Shown: positions 15,832-25,027 of the stretch, in pieces
Position numbering within the stretch: position 1 is the stretch's first letter
How the letters are laid out: the number at the start of each line of letters is the position of its first letter
DNA from: Sorangium cellulosum
Lineage (GTDB): Bacteria; Myxococcota_A; Polyangia; Polyangiales; Polyangiaceae
Length of the DNA stretch: 64,000 bases
Assembly: GCF_002950945.1 (NCBI RefSeq)
Contig: NZ_CP012673.1
Location: 558,001 to 622,000 of the forward strand
Direction: 5' to 3'
Translations under genes and position numbers: made by a program
The notes under the pieces: model-generated
Told to the model about the DNA's origin: nothing
The model's database searches: none
What the model saw: only the letters and a program-made list of their open reading frames with translations

Positions 15832-17123
15832 TGGACCCCTCCTCGCTCTTCGATCGCTATCAATCTTGGCTACCCGTGCTCGATTGCGAGGACGCCAGCG
15901 GCGTGGTGCCTCGGCGCTGGGGGCGCGACCTCGCGCGGGAGATGGGGCTCGCCGCGATTCCGGGCGTGGAGGATGCTTTCTGCGATGAGGAGATCCTGTT
16001 CCTCGGCTCCAGGATCATGGCACGCTCGTCGAATGGATTCCGGCGCGTCCTCGCAGGATGCCGGGCGCACGGCTTCGTGGCGAAGCTCCGCTCGCCCGAC
16101 GCCGCGCTGGAGCTCTCCGCCGATCTCGACGCTGGCGACGGGTGGACCGAGGGCCTCGCCGTTACGTTGAGCCACGGCGCTTGGCGCATCGATCTGCGCG
16201 GCGACGAGGCGGTGCGGCAGGTGTCGCTCTTCGGCGGCGTCGTGGCGGAAGTTGTGGAGGTGACGCCGGGCGGCGCGAAGCGACGGCGGCGCCCTCCGCC
16301 GTCGGTGGGCAGCGCGCGGCTCCAGCGTTTCCTCGCCGAGGGAGTGCTCGCCTTGCCGGCGGCGCCGCCCGAGCTGCCCCTGCCGGCGGCGCTCGAGACG
16401 ACAGCGGCTCTCGCGCGGTTGATCGTGACTTCGCGTGGTGCGCCTCGAAGCTGGGTGGGTCTATGGAGGCTCGAAGATCTGCCCCCGACTCCTGCGGGCA
16501 TGGTGCCGCGCGCCGCCGAGATTGTGCCTGGGGAACCACAGCTCCGGCCCGGGATCTGGCCTCATTACGGCTGGGGCGATCTCGACTTCGTGTGCGTCGG
16601 CGGCGGGCCGGACACTCACCATGTACTGTGTGACGCGACGGGTGCGATCTGGATCGTCAACGCTCCGTACGACGTATTCGACTTCGTCTGCGGGAACGTC
16701 TTGACATGGCTGGAACGGACGGCGTTCCAGCCCGAGCTGGACGCGCTCGGGCACGCCGGCCCGCTCCTTTCGATGCCGCTGGGCGCGCCCGGCGCGCTCG
16801 CCGCGCATCTCGGGGTGCCGGCAGTACGCGAGTGCACCGATGCTCGGTCGGCCCTCTTCGCATCGTCGCAGTACGTCATTCGGGAGGCCCACCCAACCCG
16901 AGGGCGCCCGGTGGTGTCCGTGCGCGGCGCCACCGCGGACGATTTGGTGCCCGTCGCGCAATGGGCCAGCAATGCCTGTGGAGCGCGTGTGTCCGCGCTG
17001 ACCGGGGATCCAGACGAATGCGCGGAGATCGAGGCGACCCTCGCGGCGCTGGGTGTACGGTGCATTGACGGGGGCACAGGGGGTTGGCTGCCAGATGCCG
17101 CATGGGAGTTGCGTGCCAGGTAG
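15831..17123 (+). CDS. Hypothetical protein coupled to RHS gene (candidate immunity or accessory)
   Basis: A 430-residue protein with no signal peptide or membrane helix; no family recognised. Its ATG at 15831 shares one base with the stop of the RHS gene (TGATG), so translation is coupled, the arrangement expected of a toxin-immunity or effector-chaperone pair. The middle has a basic, Pro-rich linker (AKRRRRPPPSVG near residue 150). The C-terminal half contains DFVCVGGGPDTHHVLCDATG and a following aromatic stretch, which vaguely recalls SMI1/KNR4 (SUKH) immunity proteins, but this similarity is weak. In-frame starts upstream of 15831 would overlap the RHS reading frame and look spurious. Confidence 0.72.
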   Translation: MDPSSLFDRYQSWLPVLDCEDASGVVPRRWGRDLAREMGLAAIPGVEDAFCDEEILFLGSRIMARSSNGFRRVLAGCRAHGFVAKLRSPDAALELSADLDAGDGWTEGLAVTLSHGAWRIDLRGDEAVRQVSLFGGVVAEVVEVTPGGAKRRRRPPPSVGSARLQRFLAEGVLALPAAPPELPLPAALETTAALARLIVTSRGAPRSWVGLWRLEDLPPTPAGMVPRAAEIVPGEPQLRPGIWPHYGWGDLDFVCVGGGPDTHHVLCDATGAIWIVNAPYDVFDFVCGNVLTWLERTAFQPELDALGHAGPLLSMPLGAPGALAAHLGVPAVRECTDARSALFASSQYVIREAHPTRGRPVVSVRGATADDLVPVAQWASNACGARVSALTGDPDECAEIEATLAALGVRCIDGGTGGWLPDAAWELRAR

Positions 17124-17289
17124 ATGATCTCGCCAGCCCGCGTCGCCGAACCCCGTCCCTGGCGCCACGAGGCGTGAGCCTGGACGACGAGGGCCTGACG
17201 CCCACGTCCTCCGCCCTCGACGGCCAGCCTGCGCTCTCTTCTTGTAAAAGCGGTGGGACACGCGCCCACCAAAAACACATCCGCCGGCT

Positions 17290-17322
17290 GGCATACCGAC
17301 CGACCGGTCTGTATGGTATGCC
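17290..17322. promoter_or_regulatory. TetR-type operator overlapping the tetR start
   Basis: Perfect 8-bp inverted arms GGCATACC (17290-17297) and GGTATGCC (17315-17322) enclose a near-palindrome ACCGACCGGTCTGT (17299-17312). ACCGACCGGTCGGT-like cores are typical TetR-family sites. The right arm includes the ATG at 17318, so a bound repressor would block both transcription and translation starts. Autoregulation of the TetR-P450 operon is inferred. Confidence 0.7.
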
Positions 17323-17944
17323 GATGCCGGCCCGCACCTACGCCAGCGCCCGCGAGCGCATCCTCGACGCTGCCGAGCGGCTCGTCCTGAAGCGCGGGGT
17401 CAACCAGCTCACCGTCGAGGCGGTGATCACCGAGGCGCAGCTCAGCAAAGGCGGCTTCTTCCACCACTTCGCGACGAAGGACGCCCTCCTGGTCGCGATC
17501 CTCGACCGGCTGGTCAGCCGGATGAACGACCAGATCGCGGCGCTCGCCGCGCAGGATCCCGAGCCGCGCGGCGCCCGGCTGCGGGCGCAGATCGCCCTCG
17601 CGTTCGACGCCGACCCGCAGGAGGCCGACGCGCAGCGGGCCCTGATCCTGGCGCTGATCGAGGCGATCAGCGCCCAGCCCGCGGTGGCGCGCCGCGCCCG
17701 CGAGGTGAACGCCGAGGCGTTCGCGCGCGACGCGGCCGAGGACATCCCCGAAGGGCGGGCCATCGCGCTCCAGTTCGCGCTGGACGGCTTCTGGTTCGGG
17801 CTGGCGATGGGCACGGTCGCGCTCACCGCCGGGCAGCAGCGGGCGCTGCGCGACTCGCTCCTCGCGCTCGCGCGGCCCGAAGGGGGCGCGGGGCGCCCGC
17901 CCACACGACGACGACGCGCTCCCAAGAAAGGCAGGCAGACATGA
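17318..17944 (+). CDS. TetR family transcriptional regulator
   Basis: A 208-residue regulator (206 from the alternative ATG at 17324). The N-terminal helix-turn-helix is typical: [20 protein letters not shown], then [20 protein letters not shown]. The C-terminal part is helical with a Trp/Phe ligand pocket ([13 protein letters not shown]) and ends in a basic tail ([13 protein letters not shown]). The operator palindrome at 17290-17322 overlaps the start. The stop overlaps the ATG of the P450 gene (ATGA), so the regulator very likely controls that enzyme and senses its substrate or product. Confidence 0.9.
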   Translation: MPMPARTYASARERILDAAERLVLKRGVNQLTVEAVITEAQLSKGGFFHHFATKDALLVAILDRLVSRMNDQIAALAAQDPEPRGARLRAQIALAFDADPQEADAQRALILALIEAISAQPAVARRAREVNAEAFARDAAEDIPEGRAIALQFALDGFWFGLAMGTVALTAGQQRALRDSLLALARPEGGAGRPPTRRRRAPKKGRQT

Positions 17945-19218
17945 CGCTCTCCCTCGATGTCACCAGCGCTCGACACAAGGCGAACCCTTATCCGCTCTAC
18001 GCGCGGCTGCGCGCCGAGGCGCCCGTGGTGCGCATCCGCTTCAGCGACGGCAAGCCCGCGTGGCTCGTGACGCGTTACTCCGACGTGGCGGCCGCGCTCA
18101 AGGACCCGCGCCTCTCCAAGGACCCTCTCCGCGCGCTCAGCGAGGCGGAGCGGAAGAAGCAGGTGCCATGGATGCCGTGGTTCCTGCGGCCGCTCGCGCA
18201 CAACATGCTCGACCAGGATCCCCCGGTCCACACGCGCCTGCGGGGGCTCGTGCACCAGGTCTTCACGCCCCGGCGGGTCGAGGCGCTGCGCGGCCGCATC
18301 GAGGCGATCACCGCCGAGCTCGTGGCGCGCGCCCGGGCGCGCGGCGCGATCGACCTGCTCGAGGAGCTCGCGCTGCCGCTGCCCATGGCGGTCATCTGCG
18401 AGCTGCTCGGCATCCCCGAGGCGGATCGGCGCCGCTTCCGCGGCTGGTCGAACCGCCTGGTCAGCATCGTGACGGGCGCGGACATGCTCCGCGCGACGCC
18501 CTCGATGTGGCGGTTCATGCGGTACGTGCGCGCGCTCATCGAGGAGCGCCGCCGCTCCGGCGGGGACGACCTCCTCGCGGCGCTCGTGCGCGCCGAGGAG
18601 GACGGCAGCCGGCTCACCGAGGACGAGCTGCTCGCGATGATCCTGCTCCTGCTCATCGCGGGCCACGAGACCACGGTGAACCTGATCGCCAGCGGGACGC
18701 TCGCCCTGCTCGACCATCCGGAGTCGCTCGACCGCCTGCGGCGCGAGCCCGAGCTGATCAAGCCCGCGGTCGAGGAGCTCCTGCGCTTCACGAGCCCGGT
18801 CGACTTCGCGACCGAGCGGTACACGTCGGCGGAGGTGGCGTTCGGCGAGCACGTCATCCCGCGAGGACAGCGGGTGTACGCGGTGCTCGGCTCGGCGAAC
18901 CACGACGAGCAGGCCTTCGACAGCCCCGAGCGGCTGACGCTCGATCGCGAGCCCAACCGGCACCTGGCCTTCGGCAACGGAATACATTACTGCGTGGGCG
19001 CCCCGCTCGCGAGGCTCGAGGCGCAGGTCGCGTTCGCCGCGATCCTCCGGGATCTCCCCGGATTGCGGCTCTCCATCCCGCGCGAGTCCGTGACGTGGAA
19101 GCCGTCGCAGATCCTGCGCGGGCTCACGCGGCTGCCGGTGCGCTGCGCGGCGGCGCCGACCTACTCCGTGCCCGGGACGGCCCGGCCCCCGGCGACAAAC
19201 ATCCAGCCGGACGTATGA
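17941..19218 (+). CDS. Cytochrome P450
   Basis: A 425-residue soluble bacterial P450. Conserved elements in order are the I-helix AGHETT (240-245), ExxR in VEELLR, the meander, and the haem loop [10 protein letters not shown] with Cys351 as the iron ligand. Length and motifs fit the CYP107/CYP102-unlike class I bacterial enzymes that need separate ferredoxin and reductase, neither of which is encoded nearby. The start overlaps the tetR stop by four bases, so the pair is one operon under the operator at 17290-17322. The role could be oxidation of a secondary metabolite or degradation of a toxic compound; the substrate is unknown. Confidence 0.95.
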   Translation: MTLSLDVTSARHKANPYPLYARLRAEAPVVRIRFSDGKPAWLVTRYSDVAAALKDPRLSKDPLRALSEAERKKQVPWMPWFLRPLAHNMLDQDPPVHTRLRGLVHQVFTPRRVEALRGRIEAITAELVARARARGAIDLLEELALPLPMAVICELLGIPEADRRRFRGWSNRLVSIVTGADMLRATPSMWRFMRYVRALIEERRRSGGDDLLAALVRAEEDGSRLTEDELLAMILLLLIAGHETTVNLIASGTLALLDHPESLDRLRREPELIKPAVEELLRFTSPVDFATERYTSAEVAFGEHVIPRGQRVYAVLGSANHDEQAFDSPERLTLDREPNRHLAFGNGIHYCVGAPLARLEAQVAFAAILRDLPGLRLSIPRESVTWKPSQILRGLTRLPVRCAAAPTYSVPGTARPPATNIQPDV

Positions 19219-19498
19219 CCTCACCACCACGCTTCGCGCGCGGACGTACTAGCGAGGCAGCGTGTCACAGTGTGGCAGTGTGGCCAACGCGCCATCTCAC
19301 GCTGTCGCCGGCAGAGCCGGGGGAGTGGACGTGCAGGTTCCACGCGCGGTACGGCTGACCGGCAGCCGCCGCCGCGCCCGTGGCGGCAGCGCGGCGAGCA
19401 CCGACGAGCTCGTGCGCGCACGCGCGGCATGCCTCGTGCAAACCCTCGTGCTCACTCGTGCACACGACGAGCCATTGCGAGAGGAGCGCGGCGGCCCC

Positions 19499-20398
19499 AT
19501 GCGGATCCACCATCTCAACTGCATCTCCACTTGTCCGATCGGCGGCGCGCTGATGGATGGGCAGACGCTGGGCCTCCGCGGCAGGCTGACGTGCCACTGC
19601 CTGCTCCTCGAGACGGAGAGCGGCCTTGTCCTCGTGGACACCGGCCTCGGGCTGCTCGACGTCTCCATGGCCAGGAAGCGGCTGAGCCGATTCTTCCTCT
19701 TCCTCGTGCGCCCGGAGTTTCGCGCCGAGATGACGGCGCACCGGCAGATCCAGCGCCTCGGGTTCCGGCCCGAGGATGTCCGCCACATCGTGCTCACCCA
19801 CCTCGATTTCGATCACGCCGGGGGCCTCGACGACTTCCCGCAAGCGAAGGTCCACCTGCTCGCCGACGAGCGCGACGCCGCGGTCGCGCAGCGCACGCTC
19901 CTCGATCGCATGCGTTACCGCCCCGCCCAGTGGTCGACGCAGCCGAGCTGGGTCACCTATCCCTCGACCGGCGGCGAGCGCTGGTACGGCTTCGAGGGCG
20001 CCCGCGCGGTCGACGGTCTCCAGGACGAGGTGCTCTTCGTCCCGCTGATCGGCCACACGCTCGGCCACGCCGGCGTGGCCGTCCGGGACGCGAACGGCTG
20101 GCTGCTGCTCGCCGGCGACGCGTATTTCTATCACCGCGAGATGGACCCGGTCAGGCCGCGCTGCACGCCAGGCCTGCGCTTCTATCAGGTGATGATGGAG
20201 AAGGACCGCCGCGCGCGGCTCGACAACCAGCGCCGCCTGCGCGCGCTGCGAGAGGAGCGCGGCCACGAGGTGACCCTCGTGTGCTCCCACGACGTCCTCG
20301 AGTTCGAACGTCTGGCCGGGCGAAGCCACGCCCTGCCGGCGGGATCGCAGGAGAGGGACCCGGCCGAGCAGCAGCTCCTGTGGGCGCCCGCCGTGTGA
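19499..20398 (+). CDS. MBL-fold metallo-hydrolase (AHL-lactonase-like)
   Basis: A 299-residue metallo-beta-lactamase-fold enzyme. The metal site HLDFDH (His101, Asp103, Asp105, His106) follows the pattern HxDxDH of dinuclear zinc lactonases. GHTLGHAG, LLLAGDAYF and a late CSHD give the other ligands. The length and the pattern resemble N-acyl homoserine lactonases and related lactonases, but substrate is not certain. ATG 19499 has GAGAGGAG about 12 bases upstream. It lies 280 bp after the P450 gene, so co-transcription is possible but not evident. Confidence 0.87.
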   Translation: MRIHHLNCISTCPIGGALMDGQTLGLRGRLTCHCLLLETESGLVLVDTGLGLLDVSMARKRLSRFFLFLVRPEFRAEMTAHRQIQRLGFRPEDVRHIVLTHLDFDHAGGLDDFPQAKVHLLADERDAAVAQRTLLDRMRYRPAQWSTQPSWVTYPSTGGERWYGFEGARAVDGLQDEVLFVPLIGHTLGHAGVAVRDANGWLLLAGDAYFYHREMDPVRPRCTPGLRFYQVMMEKDRRARLDNQRRLRALREERGHEVTLVCSHDVLEFERLAGRSHALPAGSQERDPAEQQLLWAPAV

Positions 20399-20445
20399 CG
20401 TATGTACCAGAGACGGAGTAAACCGCTGCAGAGCTGATACCTTCT

Positions 20446-21450
20446 CTATAGAGCGCGGATCCAGGCGCGGAGCGCCGCGAGGCCGGCCTCGTCGACGACC
20501 TCGGTCCCGAGCGGCGGCATCGAGGGCCACGACGGGTCGCGGCGCTCGGCGCGCTCCACCACCTCGCTGTCCTCGGGATCACCCGGGGTGATCCACTTGT
20601 CCACGGCGGTGCGGTACGTGGCCGTCGCCTCGACCGATCGGAGCTCGCCCACCCGTAGCGTGAAATCGAAGCTGTGCTGCGGATCGTAACACCGCGCTCC
20701 GCTGCGCTCCGGGCGGCGCTGGTTGTGGCAATGGCTGCAGTTCGCGTGCAGCCAGCCGAGGGCGGCGCGCGCCGCGTCATCGCCGGGCAACACGACAGGA
20801 TCCTCCGGCGGGTCGGACAACATCCCGCGGGCGGCGACCTCGTCGAGATCGACCTCGCCCGGGCTCGCGGCGAGCTGGATCGCCGAGAACCCGAGCACGC
20901 GGCTCTCCGTCCCGCCGTGGCAGCCCATGCAATCGCCCGCCGCGGGCACGTCGTGCGGCGTCCCGAGCGCGTCCTCGGCGCCCCCGGGCGCCGCCAGCGC
21001 CTCGGTCCCCTCGGCGTTCCACACGTAGGCGACCGCGGCCCACGCCTCCGGGGCGGCCCCCACCTTGGCGAGCACACGTGTCTCGACCAGCACACCGTCC
21101 CTCCGGAACTCCTTCCACAGGCGTGTCCCCTCGGGGAACTGCCATGTGTTCTGATCCCCGGTATCGATCTTCGCGCCTGGCGGCAGCCGGAGGAAGCGGC
21201 GCTTCTCCGCCCCGTCGCTCCAGAGCTCGAACGCGGGCTCGTAGGCCACGACGTCGCTCGCCACCGCGCGCGCGGCGAAATCGGCGTAGAGCCCGGTCTC
21301 CGACAGCGCCGCGGGCAACGCGGCCTGGAGATCCGGGGCCGGCGCGTCGCACTGGCGGAAATCGTCGCAGCCTGCCGCGAAGGCGCCCGCGGCGGCGATC
21401 CAGAGACAGGCCACTCGGGCGCACGGGGCGCCGCTCTTGCGTGTGCTCAT
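20446..21450 (-). CDS. Di-haem c-type lipoprotein (HNE_0200/SO_0930 family)
   Basis: A 334-residue lipoprotein with lipobox FAAGC (Cys28). It has two c-type haem sites, CMGCH (174-178) and CSHCH (238-242), and a following DKWITPGDPEDSEV stretch typical of the conserved haem-binding repeat family TIGR03806. The middle region has WQFPEGTRLWKEF. It should be anchored in the outer membrane or the periplasm and carry electrons or act on an exported substrate; its partner is unknown. ATG 21450 is the first residue of a good signal peptide; the in-frame start at 21480 is not needed. It is divergent from a lysR gene. Confidence 0.85.
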   Translation of the reverse strand: MSTRKSGAPCARVACLWIAAAGAFAAGCDDFRQCDAPAPDLQAALPAALSETGLYADFAARAVASDVVAYEPAFELWSDGAEKRRFLRLPPGAKIDTGDQNTWQFPEGTRLWKEFRRDGVLVETRVLAKVGAAPEAWAAVAYVWNAEGTEALAAPGGAEDALGTPHDVPAAGDCMGCHGGTESRVLGFSAIQLAASPGEVDLDEVAARGMLSDPPEDPVVLPGDDAARAALGWLHANCSHCHNQRRPERSGARCYDPQHSFDFTLRVGELRSVEATATYRTAVDKWITPGDPEDSEVVERAERRDPSWPSMPPLGTEVVDEAGLAALRAWIRAL

Positions 21451-21495
21451 GGCCCTATCTAGGCAGCGCCCACGTGCCACCTCCAGTGATGGTTC

Positions 21496-21512
21496 GTGAT
21501 AACGTTCATCAC
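21496..21512. promoter_or_regulatory. Possible LysR-type operator
   Basis: GTGAT at 21496-21500 and ATCAC at 21508-21512 form an imperfect inverted repeat around AACGTTC (T-N11-A-like). It lies between the divergent di-haem lipoprotein and lysR genes, so it may be the autoregulatory site. The match to the LTTR consensus is short and could be chance. Confidence 0.3.
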
Positions 21513-21513
21513 C

Positions 21514-22449
21514 GTGGTGAATCTATCGTCGATCGACCTGAACCTGCTGCACGTCCTCGCGGTCGCGCTCGAGGAGCGCAGCGCGACGCGCGCCGCGCGG
21601 CGGCTCGGCGTCACCCAGCCGGCGGTCTCGAACGCGCTCGCCCGGGCGCGCGACCTGCTCGACGATCCGCTGCTCGTCCGCGACGGCCGCGGCCTTTCGC
21701 CGACGCCCGCGGCCCAGGCGATCTTGCCGGAGCTCGCCGCGGCGATGCACAAGCTCCGGTCCGTCCTCGAGCCCAGGCGGCCCTTCGACCCGCGCTCGTC
21801 GACCCGGGAGCTCACGCTCGCCTGCGCCGACAACTCCCAGCTCGCCGACGTGCCGCCCCTCGCGGCGGCGCTCGCGCGGGAGATGCCGCTCGCGCGGCTG
21901 CGCGTGGTGAGCATCGACGCCCTCATGGCCGCGGGCGGCCTGTCCGCCGACGGGATCGACATGGCGATCGGGCTGCGCCGGCGCCAGCCAGGGGTCCGCG
22001 TCGCGCCGCTCTACGAGGACCCGATCGCCGCGGTGGTGCGCCGCGACCACCCGGCGGTCGGCAAGCGCCTCACGCGCAGCGCCTTCGCGCGGCTCGCGTT
22101 CATCGACGTGCACCTCGCGCTCGGCCGCCCGGGGGCGGGTCACGCCTTCGTCGAGCACGCCCTCCGCGCGCGCGGGCTCGTCCGCCGCATCGGCCTCGTC
22201 GTCCCCGGGTTCTCGGCCGCGGCGATGGCCGCCGCCGGCACCGACCTCGTCGCGCTCATGCCCCTGCGCGTCGCCCGGGCGCTCGCGTCGAACCTCCCGG
22301 TGCGCATCGTCGAGCAGCCGGTCCAGGACCTCCGCATCGACATGTGGCTCGTCTGGCACGAGCGGACCCACGAGGACCCCGCCGCCGCCCACCTGCGGAA
22401 GCTGATTGTCCAGACATTGCGCGCGCCGGACAGGCCCGCGGCGGGATGA
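21514..22449 (+). CDS. LysR family transcriptional regulator
   Basis: A 311-residue regulator starting VNLSSIDLNLLHVLAVALEE, the typical LysR opening, then the winged helix (RAARRLGVTQPAVSNALARAR) and an effector domain. The GTG at 21514 is preferred (21517 is equally possible); an earlier GTG at 21496 lies inside a putative operator. The IDLNLL opening resembles the NodD-type branch as in the regulator at 3634-4536. The divergent di-haem lipoprotein gene (start 21450) is its natural target. A 21-bp tandem duplication occurs over its stop codon. Confidence 0.88.
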   Translation: MVNLSSIDLNLLHVLAVALEERSATRAARRLGVTQPAVSNALARARDLLDDPLLVRDGRGLSPTPAAQAILPELAAAMHKLRSVLEPRRPFDPRSSTRELTLACADNSQLADVPPLAAALAREMPLARLRVVSIDALMAAGGLSADGIDMAIGLRRRQPGVRVAPLYEDPIAAVVRRDHPAVGKRLTRSAFARLAFIDVHLALGRPGAGHAFVEHALRARGLVRRIGLVVPGFSAAAMAAAGTDLVALMPLRVARALASNLPVRIVEQPVQDLRIDMWLVWHERTHEDPAAAHLRKLIVQTLRAPDRPAAG

Positions 22450-22472
22450 GGGGCGCCCGCGGCGGGATGAGG
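22434..22472. repeat. 18-bp perfect direct repeat across lysR stop
   Basis: GCCCGCGGCGGGATGAGG occurs at 22434-22451 and 22455-22472, a 21-bp period. The first copy contains the lysR stop codon (22447-22449), and the second copy lies in the 28-bp gap to the convergent kinase gene. It looks like a recent tandem duplication. Confidence 0.8.
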
Positions 22473-22477
22473 ATCAC

Positions 22478-25027
22478 TCACCCGCTGTCCTGGGCCGGCG
22501 GCGCCCCGATCGGCAGCGTGAAATGGAAGGTCGTCGGGCCTCCTCTCGGGCTCTCGGCCCAGATCCTCCCGTGGTGGGCCTCCACCAGCCCCTTCGCGAT
22601 GTACAGGCCGAGCCCGAGGCCGACGACGCGCTCCCCCCTGGCCTTTCCCCGGAAGAAACGCTCGAACAGCATCGGCAGATCCTCTTGCGGGATCCCCCGG
22701 CCCGCGTTCTCGACCGAGACCTGCACCTCGTCGCCCCGCCGCTCCAGCGACGCCCGGATCGGCGTCGCCAGCTCACCGTACTTCGCGGCGTTGGAGAGGA
22801 GATTGCTGAGGATCTGCTCGACGCGCCCCGCGTCTGCGTACACGATCGGGATCTCGCCGTTCACCGCGATCTCGACCGTGTGCCCCGCGGTCTCGCTCGC
22901 GGTCCGCTCCACGACGGCCTCGACGAGCGCCTGCAGGTCGACGGGCGCGCGCTCGATCGCGAGCCGCCTCGACTCGAGCTGAGAGATGTCCGTCAGATCG
23001 GAGACCATGCGCCCGAGCCGCTTGGCGCTCGACACGATATGGCCTGCCCGGGTCTTCACCGCGGCGGCCACCTGGGGCTTGCGCTCGATCTGGGCGGCAT
23101 ACCCGATGATCGTCGTCACCGGCTGTTTCAGGTCGTGCGCCACCACCGAGGTCCACTCTTCCCTGAGCTGATCGAGCTCCTTGATCTGCGTGATGTCGTC
23201 GAACACGACGACCGCGCCGAGCAGCTGCCCGCTCGCGTCGACGATGGGCCCGGCGCTCACGACCACCGGTACGGCGCTGCCGCCTTCGCGCCGCAGCGAG
23301 AGCTCCCGCGCGGTCGTGACCTCGCCCCGGAGCGCGCTCACGGACGGCTGCTCCTCGCGGGAGAGCGGCTGTCCGTCGGGGAGGCGCAGGTACGATGGAT
23401 CCGAGAGATCGGGCGGCGCCGCCGTCCCGGCGAGCTCCTGCGCGCGGCGGTTCCAGGCGATCTGCGCGCCGCCCGCGTCGAGGAGCAGGATGCCGACCGG
23501 CGAGCGCTCGATCACCGCGTTGAGCCAGCTCCGCTCGGCCGCGAGCTGCCCGAGGAGCTGCTCGCGCTCCTCGTCGGCCAGCTTCTCCGTGGTGACGTCG
23601 CGCGAGATGCCGATCCCCGCGATCGGCCGCCCGGCCTCGTCGCGCTGGATCGTGATGTGTGTCGAGAGCCAGCGGACACGGCCGCTCCGGTCGATGATCC
23701 GGAAGATGAGGCGCCCGCCGGCGGCGGCCATGCGCTCGACGAACTCCCAGTAACGCCCGGTGTCCTCGGGGTGGACCAGCGAGACGAAGAGCTCGGGGTC
23801 CTCGTACCACGCCTCGGGCGGATACCCGGTGTGATCGAGGACGGCAGGGCTGATGTACTCGTAACCTCCCCCGGGGCCGAGCCGCATCCGGAAAATGACG
23901 TCGCTCGCGTGCTCCGCGATGACGCGCAGCCGCTCCTCGCTCAGCCGCAGGGCCATCTCGGCGCGGCGCTGCTCGGTCACGTCGAGCGCCGTGCCGATCA
24001 TCCGGACCGGGGTGCCGTCGTCGGCGCGGAGCACGTCCGCCTGGGTGTGGACGAGGCGCTCCTCGCCGCCGGGGCGGAGGATGCGGTACTCGACGTCAAA
24101 GGGCGCTTCCCCGGCGAGCGCGAGATCGACGGCGTGCATCACGCTGCCGCGGTCCTCGGGGTGGATGCAGGCGAGGAACCTCTCGTACGTGAGCGCGCCG
24201 GCCTCGCGCGACAGCCCCAGCATCGAATAACACTCGTCGGACCAGAGCAGCTCGTTCTTCGGAATGCGCCAGTCCCAGTTCCCCAGCTTCACCAGCTTCT
24301 GCGCGCGGGCGAGGCTGTCCTCGCTGAGCCGGAGCGCGGCCTCCGTCTCCCGGGCGTCCGCGATCGCCGCGGAGAGCCGCTCCCGCGCGCGCTCGAGCTC
24401 GCGCTTCTCCTGCTCCAGCGCCTCGACCCGCGCGCGCAGCGCGCGCGACTCGGCCGCACCCAGGGCCATCCCGAAGAGCCCCGCCAGGGCGCGGAGGAGC
24501 TCGGTCACCTCGGCCTCCGGGAGCTCCGGGCGCGCCGCGCTGCAGACCAGCACCGCGCGCACGTCGCCCGCGACGTGGATCGGCGCCGCGACCTCGAGGG
24601 CGCTGCCCGACGGGCCGCGGAGGGCATCGGCGTCCGCGAGCGCCGCGCCGCCTTCGCCCTCGGGCGCGACCTCCACGAGCCCGGCGCGCGCCGCCGCGGC
24701 CGCGAGGCTCTGGCCGTCGAGCGGCAGGCGCCGGAGCTCCTCCGGCACGGTGCCGCCGGCGCGCTCCGCGGCCTCGGCGGCGAGCTCCAGCGCGGGCGGC
24801 TCGCGCGACACCACGTAGAGACAGGCGGTCTCGGCGTGCAGCAGGCGCAACGCGGCGGCCACGATCGCCCGCCGGGCGCCCGCGGGCTCGACCTCGCCGG
24901 AGAGGGCCAGCGACGCCTCCGCCACGAGGTGCGCCGCCGTGTCGCTCCTCGTCGGCCGTCCGCTGCGTCGCCCGATCCCGGGCGGTCCACCCCGTCCGGC
25001 CCCACCCCCTCGGTTGTCGCTGCTCAA
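22478..25027 (-). CDS. Multi-PAS sensor histidine kinase with GAF-like domain
   Basis: An approximately 849-residue cytoplasmic sensor kinase. An N-terminal GAF-like part (DTAAHLVAEASLALSGEVEP) is followed by a coiled coil (about residues 215-250), two or three PAS domains (LGNWDWRIPKNELLWSDECYS; DVIFRMRLGPGGG), another PAS with IAWNRRAQELAG, then the HisKA domain with AHDLKQP (His631) and a HATPase domain (NLLSNAAKY, GLGLGLYIAKGL). No transmembrane helix is seen, so it may sense cytosolic signals. The start is uncertain: TTG 25027 follows a G-rich stretch, while GTG 25099 and later codons are also possible. No response regulator gene adjoins it. Confidence 0.88.
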   Translation of the reverse strand: MSSDNRGGGAGRGGPPGIGRRSGRPTRSDTAAHLVAEASLALSGEVEPAGARRAIVAAALRLLHAETACLYVVSREPPALELAAEAAERAGGTVPEELRRLPLDGQSLAAAAARAGLVEVAPEGEGGAALADADALRGPSGSALEVAAPIHVAGDVRAVLVCSAARPELPEAEVTELLRALAGLFGMALGAAESRALRARVEALEQEKRELERARERLSAAIADARETEAALRLSEDSLARAQKLVKLGNWDWRIPKNELLWSDECYSMLGLSREAGALTYERFLACIHPEDRGSVMHAVDLALAGEAPFDVEYRILRPGGEERLVHTQADVLRADDGTPVRMIGTALDVTEQRRAEMALRLSEERLRVIAEHASDVIFRMRLGPGGGYEYISPAVLDHTGYPPEAWYEDPELFVSLVHPEDTGRYWEFVERMAAAGGRLIFRIIDRSGRVRWLSTHITIQRDEAGRPIAGIGISRDVTTEKLADEEREQLLGQLAAERSWLNAVIERSPVGILLLDAGGAQIAWNRRAQELAGTAAPPDLSDPSYLRLPDGQPLSREEQPSVSALRGEVTTARELSLRREGGSAVPVVVSAGPIVDASGQLLGAVVVFDDITQIKELDQLREEWTSVVAHDLKQPVTTIIGYAAQIERKPQVAAAVKTRAGHIVSSAKRLGRMVSDLTDISQLESRRLAIERAPVDLQALVEAVVERTASETAGHTVEIAVNGEIPIVYADAGRVEQILSNLLSNAAKYGELATPIRASLERRGDEVQVSVENAGRGIPQEDLPMLFERFFRGKARGERVVGLGLGLYIAKGLVEAHHGRIWAESPRGGPTTFHFTLPIGAPPAQDSG

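Noticed and set aside
17318..20398. Secondary-metabolite gene cluster built on TetR, P450 and MBL hydrolase
   Set aside because: There are no core biosynthetic genes (NRPS, PKS, terpene, RiPP); the MBL gene is 280 bp away and may be separate.
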